Origin: Tethya wilhelma
Taxonomy: Eukaryota; Porifera; Demospongiae; Tethyida; Tethyidae
Direction: 5' to 3'
Assembly (NCBI GenBank): GCA_964030475.1
Contig: CAXIPT010000021.1
Location: forward strand, 115,256-179,255
Length of the DNA: 64,000 nucleotides
The notes beneath the pieces were generated by a model. That model had not been told where the DNA came from, searched no databases, and saw nothing but the letters and a program-made list of their open reading frames with translations. This document shows, one piece after another, positions 55,101-64,000 of the stretch (position 1 is the first letter of the stretch; the number at the start of each line of letters is the position of its first letter). The translations under genes and the position numbers were made by a program.

Positions 55101-58100
55101 AGCACTCTCATCATACAGCTTTCTGTATTTGGCCTAAAAAATCAAGTTGGGGATAAGCCAAATTTTTAGTATACACATGCAGGTAATGCCATTGTACACA
55201 AATACAATCATGTAATACACAGTGTACTGTATGTTGGTGGGTGAGAATTAAACTACAACAGATGTAGCCAGGGCATTTAATCAATGACACAATGCAATCT
55301 TTCACTTTAAATGAATAGGTGTACTTCACTGGACTTGTAGACTTAATTAATAAGACACCCATTTATCACAAGGGAAAGAGATAATGTCTAGGGTAGACTA
55401 AATACATATAGTGCATACAAGTGCCTCACATGTTTGATATCGACACCTCTGGTATGGTGAATAATAAGTCTTTGACAACAATAATACATGGCCTTGTCCC
55501 GTCTTAGCTGACAGACAACAGACCACGCAAGAGAATATCTAACATGGCAAAGGGCATATAGTAGGACCCTCTTGAGACATAGCCACATACAAGGTTGTGC
55601 AGTAGTTATCTTCTGGTTTTCACAAATTTATGGTAGAGAAACATCCTTGCCATAAATCCTTGAAAACTAGTAGATAAGTGTTATATCTCAGAACAAAAGT
55701 TGCTTAAATTTCTGTACTAAATCTGATTGGTTTGGGTTTACTATATTACCTTCGCTTCTCTAGCATAGCAGCCAGTTTTTGTTCAGTGAGAAATTCAAAA
55801 GGATCCTCGGAATAGCTCAGTTTCTTCGTCATTTCTACAGTGCTGTCACAGGTTTCACACAGCTAAATAGCTCAAGAAACTGGTAAATGCTAAATAGATT
55901 CTGAAACAGGTTGAGCGTCAACCTTTACCAGGAAATGCATGACCCTGCCAGAATTTTAGTGAACTCTCTGTTTGTGACTGCTGCAGTGTCTCTGTTGACC
56001 ATTTCTCCCTCATGATGACAGTTTAAAATGGCTTAAATGTGCAAGTATTACACTTGTCTAATGAACGACAACCTATTCTAGAATTTTTGCAATATTCTAC
56101 CAGATTTTAATGAACTTTCTGTTGTGACTGCAGCTGCTTCCAATACCTTTTTGGACATTTCTCTCTCTTGCTGACAGTTTAAAATGACTTGCTAAACAAT
56201 ACTACATCTTCATGCACTAAAATTAATGAACAAACAATATTCACAAACAAAAGTTCATAACGATGAAACAGTATGCAAATGAAGGAACAACATGCAAAAT
56301 TAATGCTTTCCTCCGCTTTGTGAATAGCACAGTATGAAAATGTGTTATCTACAGCTTAAATTTTACACTAGTACTGTGCATGCTATGGCAGGAATCATTA
56401 TAATTTTCCAATTATAACGTTTGCCAAATTAACCCATTATACAGTATATTTAATGGTGTAATTTTAGCATGATTGTTTAAAATTTAATTCATGTCAACTA
56501 TAAATTGCAGAGACATACATGGCTGTGTCTATTTTCAAAAATGTTGCCCACCTTTTCAGCTTGTTCTAGAGATTTCCACTTCTCAGAGAGTCGTCTAGTG
56601 ACCTCCTGTGATGATATCTCAGGATGTTTTTTTTGTAGTTTCTCTCTCTTCTCCTTACAGAAGAGAAAGTACGATGTAGTAGGAAACTTCGGCATTTCTG
56701 CCATTAGCTGGGTAAATAAAGCACATACATGTCTAACATGTCACACAAACACTTAATGTTTAAGCTATGATCATGCAGCTATTTTTGACTAAGTATGTAT
56801 ATATAGCAGGAAAAAACTGCTCTAGTATATATACATTTATAGTAAATTACGTATTACATTTTTAAGTGCATAGATCAATCAGCCCAAGTATATATTTAGA
56901 ACCACTATACAGTAATATATAAGGTTGTATTTCACACTTGTTTACAAATTGAAGACTAACCTTACGATACTTTGCGTCTTCAGCAGAAGGAACAACTTGT
57001 GCTTTTCCATTCAGTTTCCTGGAATTAGCTCTGTAGATTACACAAATATTAAACATTTCTAAACACAGTTTCATCATCACGTCTCTTCCTTCCGAAAAAA
57101 TATGGAAGGAGAAAGCCTGGTACATGACACTATATCACACGAAGACACTGGCAATTCTTTCTTTTCCTCCTTCTCCCCAGCGGGGATTTAAGGCAGGTTA
57201 ACAATATCCGGTGCTACATTGCGTAATAGTACTTCACATTTGGCGACGCAACGCAACACAACGCATTGATGGAGATTTAGAAAAATCGTCCAAATGTACG
57301 TTTGATAAGTTGCGTTCCTGCGTATCTGCACACGAATAATTTTTATGTGATGTAACAGGAAATATTGTGAACCGACCTTTAAACTTTTGTCTACGCACTT
57401 TTCAATAAAGGCCAATAGTTAACTGTTTCCATATGTCTCAAGAAGGTCCTACTAGTTGCACTTGGCCATGCTAAATATTCTCTTCGTCTGTTGTTCGTCA
57501 GCTAAGTTTGGACTAGGCCATATTTTGACCTTTCAAAACAATCTACATGTACTACCAGGTTGTTATACTAATGCAGGCATCCCACAATGTGCGGTACACA
57601 GCATCCATGTACCTTTCTTTTATCAGTCTAGCATCAGGATGGTCAGCATAAAATTGAGTCATTTTTGACTCATAGGTTTGTTTCATCACAGTGTACTGCT
57701 GTTTGTACTTTTGTTGCCTCTCACTGCTTAGTGAGTGCCACTTTTTACCTGTTCAATAAAGAACAAATTTACTGATAAACAAATTGTGTAAGATACTAGG
57801 TCATAGCAATCTGTAACCATTAAAAATCAATCTTCGTAGTAGATTAACATTAACACATAGAATACATCTTCAAAATAAATCTTACCAAGCTTCTTAGCCA
57901 TGTCTGTAACAGTCAATTCTGGATGCTTCTCTTTCAATTTAGGACCTTTAGACTTACAAAACAACATATATGCTGTGGCTGGAGGTCGAGGCATCTCGTC
58001 TTTGTACTATGGAAAGTGTGAGTGATGAAACAGGAAGCAACAGACAACTGAAAACATGGTAGAAAAAACGAAATTTCCTGGCCAATATTTAAACAGTACA

Positions 58101-60704
58101 ACACATACTTTTGCCTTAATATCTTCTTTCATTAATGGAACCAGATTGACCTGTGAGTAAGGTTCAAGTTTTTCTTGTATCTCCTCAAGAGTCTTATCAG
58201 GATACTGAATAGGAAAACATATCTTACACAAGCACGCTATGTACATGTTTACACGCTACACTGTAGGGGTGCATGGCTACATAACAGTTGCGGCTTGTGT
58301 TATATAGGTGCTTTCATTTGTTTATTGATGGTCACAATTTTTGATTGTTGGTGGACTGGGTTGACTGGCAGCTCACTCAACTAGTATGCACAACTTACAA
58401 CTGTACAATTCAATTGTCCAAAAGATTATTAGTATATACTGAGACTTATGCAACAAAGCTCAGCAATGGAGCACAGTCTACATGAAATCCCAACCTGCGA
58501 TCAAGGATGTAATGAGCTTTGGCCAGCATAGTTCTGAAAAACTCAGTTTAGAAAATTTGTACCCAAAAAGGAAAATCAATGAAGGAAGGAAGTAACAAAT
58601 TCCTCTAAATTTCTCAAATCAACAAAATAGCAGGTCATGCAAATATATATAAGCAAACCTTTATAAAGACGGAACACAGTGCATTTGGAACAAACCTCTT
58701 TCTGAATGAGATACCTCATCATCTTCACATCTTCAGATGTCAAACAGCTTTCGTTCATTAAAACATCATCAGAGGTAGCCAGTTGATCTGTGGGATCAGG
58801 AGAACATGTCACTGCTTTGCTGACATATCTGTAAGCTACAATTGAGCCAAGATGGGATAGGTAAGCTGCAAAGACAAAACAAATTGTAACTGTAAACAAT
58901 GTGGGAAAGGGCATTGCTGCAAAGGAATAAAACAAAGAAAGAAATCAATCAAGGCAACAAAATTACAATTAACAAAAAATTACCAATGTGCTGAATGCAC
59001 TAGAATTTGAATTATGCCTATACCACGATTATAATTCACGCAACTCAATTCATTATTGGTACAGTTTGTAGTATTTCCAAGGAATTTTTAAATGTATATA
59101 TAATTATTAATTAATTATTATAGCCCTCCAAATAAACTTTCCCTTCAGTTTTACATTTCACAGCAAAAGGACGTGGAAAGTGCAGAAAAAAACGCAAAAC
59201 ACGTTTGAGATAGTAAAGTCAGTGTTCTGAGCAAGAAGGATTTAGCACTAGTCATTCTGAAGTATTTTTGTTGGCCTGAAGGCAAGAATAAGCACTATTA
59301 ATAGAGCACCTGGACAAAATTTTACTATAGAGCAATAGCAAAGTAAAAAAAGTTGACTGAAAAAGAAAAAAAGGTTTCATTTGCCAAAATTAAAGTTTGT
59401 TTATATCATTTGAGCTTTCTTCCACCAAATTTAAATCTTGTCAAAATAACTGGGCACCTATTCCCAGTACGGTAGTACTGGGTACACAGGAATGGCACGG
59501 ATGGCCCATTAGCGCAATACAAACATTCACGCTAATAACTCTGCAAAAAATGAGCGCTTGACACTAAAAGGCTTCTAAAGCTACTTCTTAGCTCATTCTC
59601 TTTCTAACAAGCCCAAAAACATGGCCTAAAACCATCGCTAAGGTACCGAACTAAAATATGCCAAACCTCCAATTTTCTCCATCTTCTTCTATCTTGATAC
59701 GACTTTTCTCAAAAAGCACTCACTTTCAGAAGTTGATTTTTGAACGAATAGACGTGGTTTCTTTGTCTTCCGGTCCTTTTGGCATCGTTTTTTCATGTCT
59801 CTCATTGAGTCGCTAGATACAAGACGAAAAGCGCCTTCTCCATATGGCAGCCATTAATTTCTACACTCATGCATAATTCATAAGCTACTTGAAAATTCAA
59901 AATGACGACCCTTTTCCAGATAGACAAGTGTGCGTTATTTGGAATTCGAGTATTCGCTGCTTCCTGCTTTTAACTGAAGATTTCTAGTTGTGCTGAACTC
60001 TGTAATATTTCAGTCTTCAATATTTATGAGGTGAATACTTAGTTACACTTATATGTAGTTGTGACTATAAGAAGATGAGAAAAGCCAATAAATTTGTTAG
60101 AATCTAAGAAACAGCTCCAGCCTCCTGAGACGCTTTCAGTACTTTTATAATGCCATGCTGATAGCAAAAATTACATAAGCTATAATGTCCCTTGCTGATA
60201 GTGTACAAGTAACTACCATATACACGCAAACTCAAATATGATTCGTAGAATTATGAAAAAATGAGAACAAACAAGTAAAAAAAAACATTGGAAATGTATT
60301 GAGACATAGGAATGGTTAAATCGTAAAAAGAAAGCAAACAAGATGGAATGGCTGTTTGAGTGTGTAAAGAATTATTCCTATGGGCAACATGAGGGACTCA
60401 ACATGGAAAGAGAGTCATCACACAGGAAGAATTCTGCACACACTCAAACAGCCATTCCATCTTGTTTGCTTTCTTTTTACGATTTAACCATTCCTATGTC
60501 TCAATACATTTCCAACGTTTTTTTTTTACTTGTGAAACGGTGAGATGGACAAAAAATGGAGTACTTTAGAATGAAGGCACCAATGGTTATTGTGATATAT
60601 GTTTGTTACATTTCCTACCCCTTAAAGTAAAATTAATTAGTTCAACCACTCACACTTCTGAGGCTTCCTTAGAAACTTCCATTGCTTGACTTTCTTAGAC
60701 TGAT
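52109..60704 (-). CDS. Two-HMG-box DNA-binding protein (UBF-like), nine exons, 5' end not found
   Basis: Minus-strand exons in order: 60704-60654, 58865-58696, 58204-58109, 58007-57886, 57748-57613, 57030-56961, 56707-56552, 55133-55033, 52241-52109. All are GT-AG with phases that agree throughout; the terminal exon is probably 32939-32835. HMG box 1 is exons 4-5: 'MPRPPATAYMLFCKSKGPKL', 'HPELTVTDMAKKLGKKWHSL', then 'YESKMTQFYADHPDAR'. Box 2 is exons 7-8: 'MPKFPTTSYFLFCKEKREKL', 'HPEISSQEVTRRLSEKWKSL', then 'AKYRKLYDESAKEYKRLMKD'. A basic/acidic linker follows (exon 9). Tandem HMG boxes with an acidic tail recall nucleolar factor UBTF, but it is smaller (about 380 residues). Nuclear chromatin or rDNA role is inferred. 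Introns hold MITE families A, B and C. Confidence 0.82.
52851..53625 (+). repeat. Family C repeat, full-length copy in an HMG-gene intron
   Basis: Starts with CCCAGTATGGTAGTACTGGG, an imperfect palindrome, then 'GAATGGTACGGATGGCCATT', (TTC)n at about 53070, 'TATGGCAGCCATTCATTTCT', 'TTCCTGAGATGCTTTAGCTA' and runs up to the family B copy. Parallel to 59463-60265. Family B inserted near the same place in both copies, so that pair was probably copied as a unit. Confidence 0.8.
53632..53908. mobile_element. Family B MITE copy
   Basis: Left 'ACAAACAAGTGCAAAAAACA', right 'CCAATGTTTTTTTTCACCTG'. Centre 'CCTATGGGCAACATGAGGGA'. The left arm has lost part of the AAAGCAAACAAG segment. Inside the long family C context. 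Confidence 0.85.
53935..54650 (+). mobile_element. Family A element, full-length copy
   Basis: TAAGCCTCGGCGC and GCGCCGAGGCTTA are perfect 13-bp TIRs with TA at both edges. 716 bp, including 'CATATATAAAGCAGGCCAAC', 'GCGTGGTCTCGAAGCTAAGC' and 'AAACAGACAGACAGACACAC'. Best-preserved copy in the window; reference for the others. Located in an HMG-gene intron. Confidence 0.9.
55750..55862 (-). other. Possible cassette (poison) exon in the HMG gene
   Basis: Flanked by TATTTAG (acceptor) and CGAAG|GTAATA (donor); 113 bp, open in the frame entering from exon 7 ('KKLSYSEDPFEFLTEQKLAA'). Because 113 is not a multiple of three, inclusion shifts exon 8 and produces a TAA after about 17 codons, breaking HMG box 2. 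It may be a regulated poison exon, an exon of another transcript, or chance. Confidence 0.35.
55920..56195. repeat. Diverged tandem duplication, unit about 90 bp
   Basis: 'CCAGAATTTTAGTGAACTCT' through 'GACAGTTTAAAATGGCTTAA' (55945-56036) and 'CCAGATTTTAATGAACTTTC' through 'GACAGTTTAAAATGACTTGC' (56100-56192) are similar along their length. No function seen. In the intron between exons 7 and 8 of the HMG gene. Confidence 0.6.
59463..60265 (+). repeat. Family C repeat, full-length copy in HMG-gene intron 1
   Basis: Starts with the perfect palindrome CCCAGTAC-GGTA-GTACTGGG and follows 52851-53625 along its length, with an uninterrupted 'GACTTTTCTCAAAAAGCACT' where family D inserted at 33824. 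Confidence 0.82.
60266..60535. mobile_element. Family B MITE copy, well preserved
   Basis: 'AACAAGTAAAAAAAAACATT' to 'TTTTTTTTTACTTG'; arms about 95 bp, centre 'GGAAAGAGAGTCATCACACA'. Closest to the 11607 copy in arm structure. Confidence 0.88.
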
Positions 60705-61550
60705 CTAGAAAATAGAACAGTTCAATGCATGATTGCATTGCACACATACAGTATTGTAATGCGTAACACTGTTAAAAAATTATATTCACAAAAGTACACT
60801 AGCTGACTAAAACAAGTACACCAACATGAATAAACTCTCCTTGAGAGTCAATAATTGCATTTGTATATTTGTAGAGAAAGCAGGCAATACATTCCTATAT
60901 TGCCCTGGTGTTACTGCCCACTCGCAGAAAATATTCATTTCATGTTCAGCTAATCACAAAAATCAATTTTACATGCAAATTTCAATTATTCACAGATATA
61001 CGGTGCTATGGTATAAAAGAATGCTGCATAGAAACAACTACACAGTATGATAGTTGAGTTTATCAGAGAAAGACTTGAATATGAGCAGTGTTTCCCCATG
61101 CATACTTGAGCAGGGTGTGCAATTTTTTCAAATTCCCCCGGACTTGCCCAGTTGGCTTTTTGGAATGTTCTAGATCTCTCTTGCTTGCATGTGGTAGCTA
61201 GCACTTGTTGGCAAAGAGCTTAATTGCTTGTGTTAGATAACATACTATTTGAGCAAAGCAGAGTAGATTGTGGTCCTACAGTTCTGATACAGACAGTTTC
61301 AGTTGTGGCCACAGATCTGATGGTAGTTGGTTACCTCAACTAAGACCAGACAAAATTTCAGATTATCAAGAAAACCACTGATTCATGTCAAGTCTGTGAA
61401 AGCAGAAGGGAATAAAATGCAGTGCAGATCATGCATACATGTAGTTGCAGCCTTTTCAGTGACAAATTGGTTCATGTTTTTGCAAGTTGTATCGAAGAAG
61501 ATACTTTACCAAAAGTATACAATTGTACAGGAGCCAGATCGATATAATAC
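60705..61550. other. No gene recognised; expected to contain or lie near the HMG gene's 5' part
   Basis: The HMG gene must extend upstream of 60704, because that exon starts at an acceptor. I find no ATG-bearing exon with a clear donor here. Short ORFs at 60826 and 61327 have no motif. Confidence 0.35.
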
Positions 61551-61909
61551 TACCGTACTGGCGCGTTGTTAAGCGCATACGCTTATATTTCCACAGGAAG
61601 AAAATAGGCGCTTAACAGCGAAATGCGCGTAATAACGAGATACACTGCCACGTGAGCAACGTTTCAAAGGGAGGCAACGGAATTTTTTGGAGAGCGTTAT
61701 TCGAGCACAACTTGTCTGCAAGAGCGTGTGGACTCTTTTTATGGGTGAAGTGTTGTCTACGTGTCTAGAAGCTGATCCTTTCACTGTGTCAATAGTGAAA
61801 ATCATCATAGCGCTTAACAATGAAGTGTCAAGAGCAACAACAAGGCATGCGCTTATATTCAAGTGTGCGCTTATACGCGAAGTGTGCCTAATAACGCGCC
61901 AGTACGGTA
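61551..61909. mobile_element. Family F MITE with TACCGTACTGGCGCG termini
   Basis: Left TACCGTACTGGCGCGTTGTT and right inverse TACCGTACTGGCGCGTTATT. Subterminal 'GCGCTTATA' / 'GCGCTTAACA' repeats in both halves. 359 bp, TA ends; no coding function, although a 97-codon ORF runs through it by chance. Structurally like family E (short GC-rich box repeated near the ends). Confidence 0.88.
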
Positions 61910-62270
61910 TGTGAAGTCATTTAGTTCTAGCAGAAAGTTACTACGGGCACCCAATACGTAATAATCACCTAAGCTGTAGGTTTGAAAGGAATATGACATA
62001 CTATAAAAATAGCTAAGGAAGTGTTTTCAAGCTTAGAGCCTCGCAGCCTGACAATTTATGGGCGGAACCAACTTTAGACTACCTGCCTCAATGCAAAAAT
62101 AATACACTTATGACCAAATTCTTCAATTTACATGAGTTTCTCACTCACAAAACATACATTACTCCCCATAAAAGGAGAATTTTGAAGGTGGGGCTGTTTC
62201 TTTCACTCTAGTGCTATCCTGTAATTCTCTCAAAGGAACAATGGAATGCCTACCGGAGTATGGATCTAAG
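61910..62270. other. No gene recognised
   Basis: Spacer between two TIR elements; no motif. Confidence 0.4.
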
Positions 62271-62278
62271 ACAAATCT

Positions 62279-63336
62279 ACGGTGGCCCTGGAGGTCGCGT
62301 ATCACTCCAGTACTCTGTCGCGTATCGCTCCAATGCTGTCACGTATCGCTCCAGTGCTGTCACGTGTCATTCCAGTAATCTCACCTTTGACCTTCCTAAA
62401 GCTAACTGTTAATTTCAGTGTCGAGTACTGTACGTGCCACTGGCCCAGTGCATGATTGTGAGGCTCTATCATCCGGCTATCAAGAGAAGCTGAAGCTGCT
62501 GGTTTGGACTTAGTCGTTTTTATATTAATCACTCTGATTACCCTACAATAGTTTCCTGCTGCCTCATCCCTATGCTGTGGCATGGCACCTCAGTGACTAT
62601 CATAAATTCTCAGCCAGTGCCAAGGTCTCAGTCAAAGTCACTACTCTCTTGGTTATAATATATATATAGTATACCAAGGCCATGCTGTACTACTGCCAGT
62701 GGCTTTCTAATTTCAAGATTAACACTTCATGAGTCGTCTTCTCATCTCTGCGGCCTATCTATATGTCAGACGACTCAGTAGCTAAGATCATAGACAATAG
62801 TCACAATACCCCTGCTATACTATATCTATGCTAAGATCTATCCAGAGTCTGATGGTTCTTTTAGCTAATAGATTATTAGTCTAGATACCAAGATTACTGA
62901 AGTAAAAATAATTGGTACTGTCAGAGGCTGCAAGTCTTTGTCAACCAGCATGGTGACTCCTAATAATCATACTGATGTCAGTGAGTAACTTACAGCCAGA
63001 AGTAAGCTTGGGACTCAAAGTAAATTTTAGTCTCTACTATCTATGACGATATCATATGATGATGAGCTTGGGAGATTATAATTGGCTCATGCAACGAATT
63101 AAATCATTTGCAATTAATTATTTTGTTTATACACCATTAGCTGTACCATTTAAATAGATCTATAGGCATCATGCTCTAGAACATCGCATTCTAGCCTCTA
63201 AAAATAGAAGTATAGACTCAAAGGTCAAAGGAGAAATTACTGGAATGACACGTGACAGCACTGGAGCAATACGCGACAGAGTACTGGAGCGATACGTGAC
63301 AGCACTGGAACGATACGCGACCTCCAGGGCCACCGT
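62279..63336. mobile_element. TIR element with 8-bp target duplication and tandem-repeat TIRs
   Basis: Left ACGGTGGCCCTGGAGGTCGC and the exact inverse at the right. TIRs of about 115 bp (62279-62395, 63221-63336) consist largely of four 21-bp units like CGTATCGCTCCAGTGCTGTC. Flanks ACAAATCT (62271-62278) and ACAAATCC (63337-63344) give an 8-bp duplication with one mismatch, pointing to a hAT-, P- or Academ/Merlin-type mechanism (8-9-bp class). The 825-bp interior has no ORF. Confidence 0.88.
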
Positions 63337-63431
63337 ACAAATCCATTGAAGGTGTCAGATATACCTTTCTTGCTTTTTTGGAATTAATGTAACTGCCTTC
63401 CCGAATTCTCCCAGTTTACCTTACACTCTAC

Positions 63432-63653
63432 CTGCAGTGATAGGAGAGGATATCACATCAGCACGACCAGGTAATGAGATATCACTTGAAGATTTCTTGA
63501 GCTTCTTTGGCTTAGATACTATAGAAAGAAATAGAAAAGCTAATGTGATCACTAGAATAAATGAACACACTGATGGTGCACAAGCCACAGCACACTTAGC
63601 TAGTCAGTGCAGTTATAATGCTATATACAGGGTATTTAAAGTGTGTGAGATAT
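63432..63653 (+). other. Possible exon, unassigned
   Basis: CTCTACCTGCAG before 63438 is a good acceptor; the following frame reads 'GEDITSARPGNEISLEDFLS' and 'FFGLDTIERNRKANVITRIN' to a TGA at 63653. From about 63560 the sequence 'CACACTGATGGTGCACAAGC' resembles the edge of family A elements, so the natural exon may end before that. No family recognised; downstream to 64000 nothing else is seen. Confidence 0.35.
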
Positions 63654-64000
63654 GAACATATCAAAAATGTGTCATGAGACTGAAAACTAGCCCAGGTTCC
63701 ACCAGATAGCTCTATGATGGAGCAGCATATGCAAGTCACAGGTAGTCTCGTGCCCAGCCTCTCCTGCCTAGGTGCTACTGGCACGGGAAAAGGAGAGTCT
63801 GGTAACTAACGTACAACCCTTTGGATTTCAAGGAGGAGTTTAGCTGCCACTAATTGAATAAAGAAGCCAAGTGATACGTGTTTGTGGTCTATGAATATTT
63901 TGAACTTCACAGACATGTGGCATTGCTATATACGTGTGTTGCGCGATCTTCAATGACATAGAACTACTAATCATTCTTCCTGCGATTTCATTGGTAGTTC

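Noticed and set aside
61569..61862. 97-codon minus-strand ORF
   Set aside because: Lies wholly inside the family F MITE and has no protein motif.
1..64000. tRNA and rRNA genes
   Set aside because: I looked for cloverleaf-like A/B boxes and conserved rRNA stretches and saw none convincing.

Overview
All calls come from reading the sequence by eye; no alignment or search was run, so family names rest on recognised motifs. The window looks like AT-rich, intron-rich nuclear DNA of an early-branching animal. A sponge is my best guess: the host genes have short GT-AG introns, Penelope-like, Gmr1-like, LINE and Helitron relics sit side by side, and MITEs are extremely dense. The species is an inference. 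Single N characters (12526, 14445, 33708, 41198, 43592, 51231) probably mark unresolved joins, and several odd structures lie next to them.

Layout. 1-23 kb is almost entirely mobile DNA: the 5' part of a Helitron gene with an OTU domain (minus), a decayed gypsy element (minus) split by a TIR element, a decayed Gmr1-like element with integrase before reverse transcriptase, LINE relics, a Penelope-like relic (minus), an apparently intact two-exon pogo/Tigger transposase with a PHD finger, and two more LINE relics. 24.7-32.9 kb is the host-gene core: a two-exon secreted cysteine glutathione peroxidase (minus) with a 4.5-kb repeat-filled intron, head-to-head with a 771-residue membrane-anchored TPR/ankyrin/JmjC (JMJD8-like) gene (plus), which faces the candidate last exon of an HMG-box gene (minus).

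33-46.7 kb is again mobile. An LTR element (gag-protease, plus) and part of a second LTR element with a tRNA-Pro-type primer site (minus) flank a 3.94-kb DNA transposon, 38554-42496. It carries two convergent spliced genes: a 14-exon transposase-like gene and a small Cys-rich companion. This is the best candidate for an undescribed system. Next come a 1.5-kb segmental duplication containing a second copy of glutathione peroxidase exon 1 and a 1.4-kb minisatellite.

48-51.2 kb holds two divergent unrecognised genes, one with tandemly duplicated phase-1 mini-exons. 52-60.7 kb holds nine exons of a two-HMG-box protein (minus) whose introns contain many MITEs. 61-63.4 kb holds two further TIR elements, one with an 8-bp target duplication and TIRs built of 21-bp tandem units.

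At least eight recurrent non-autonomous families (called A to H here) occur, often nested, so their relative ages can be read from who interrupts whom.
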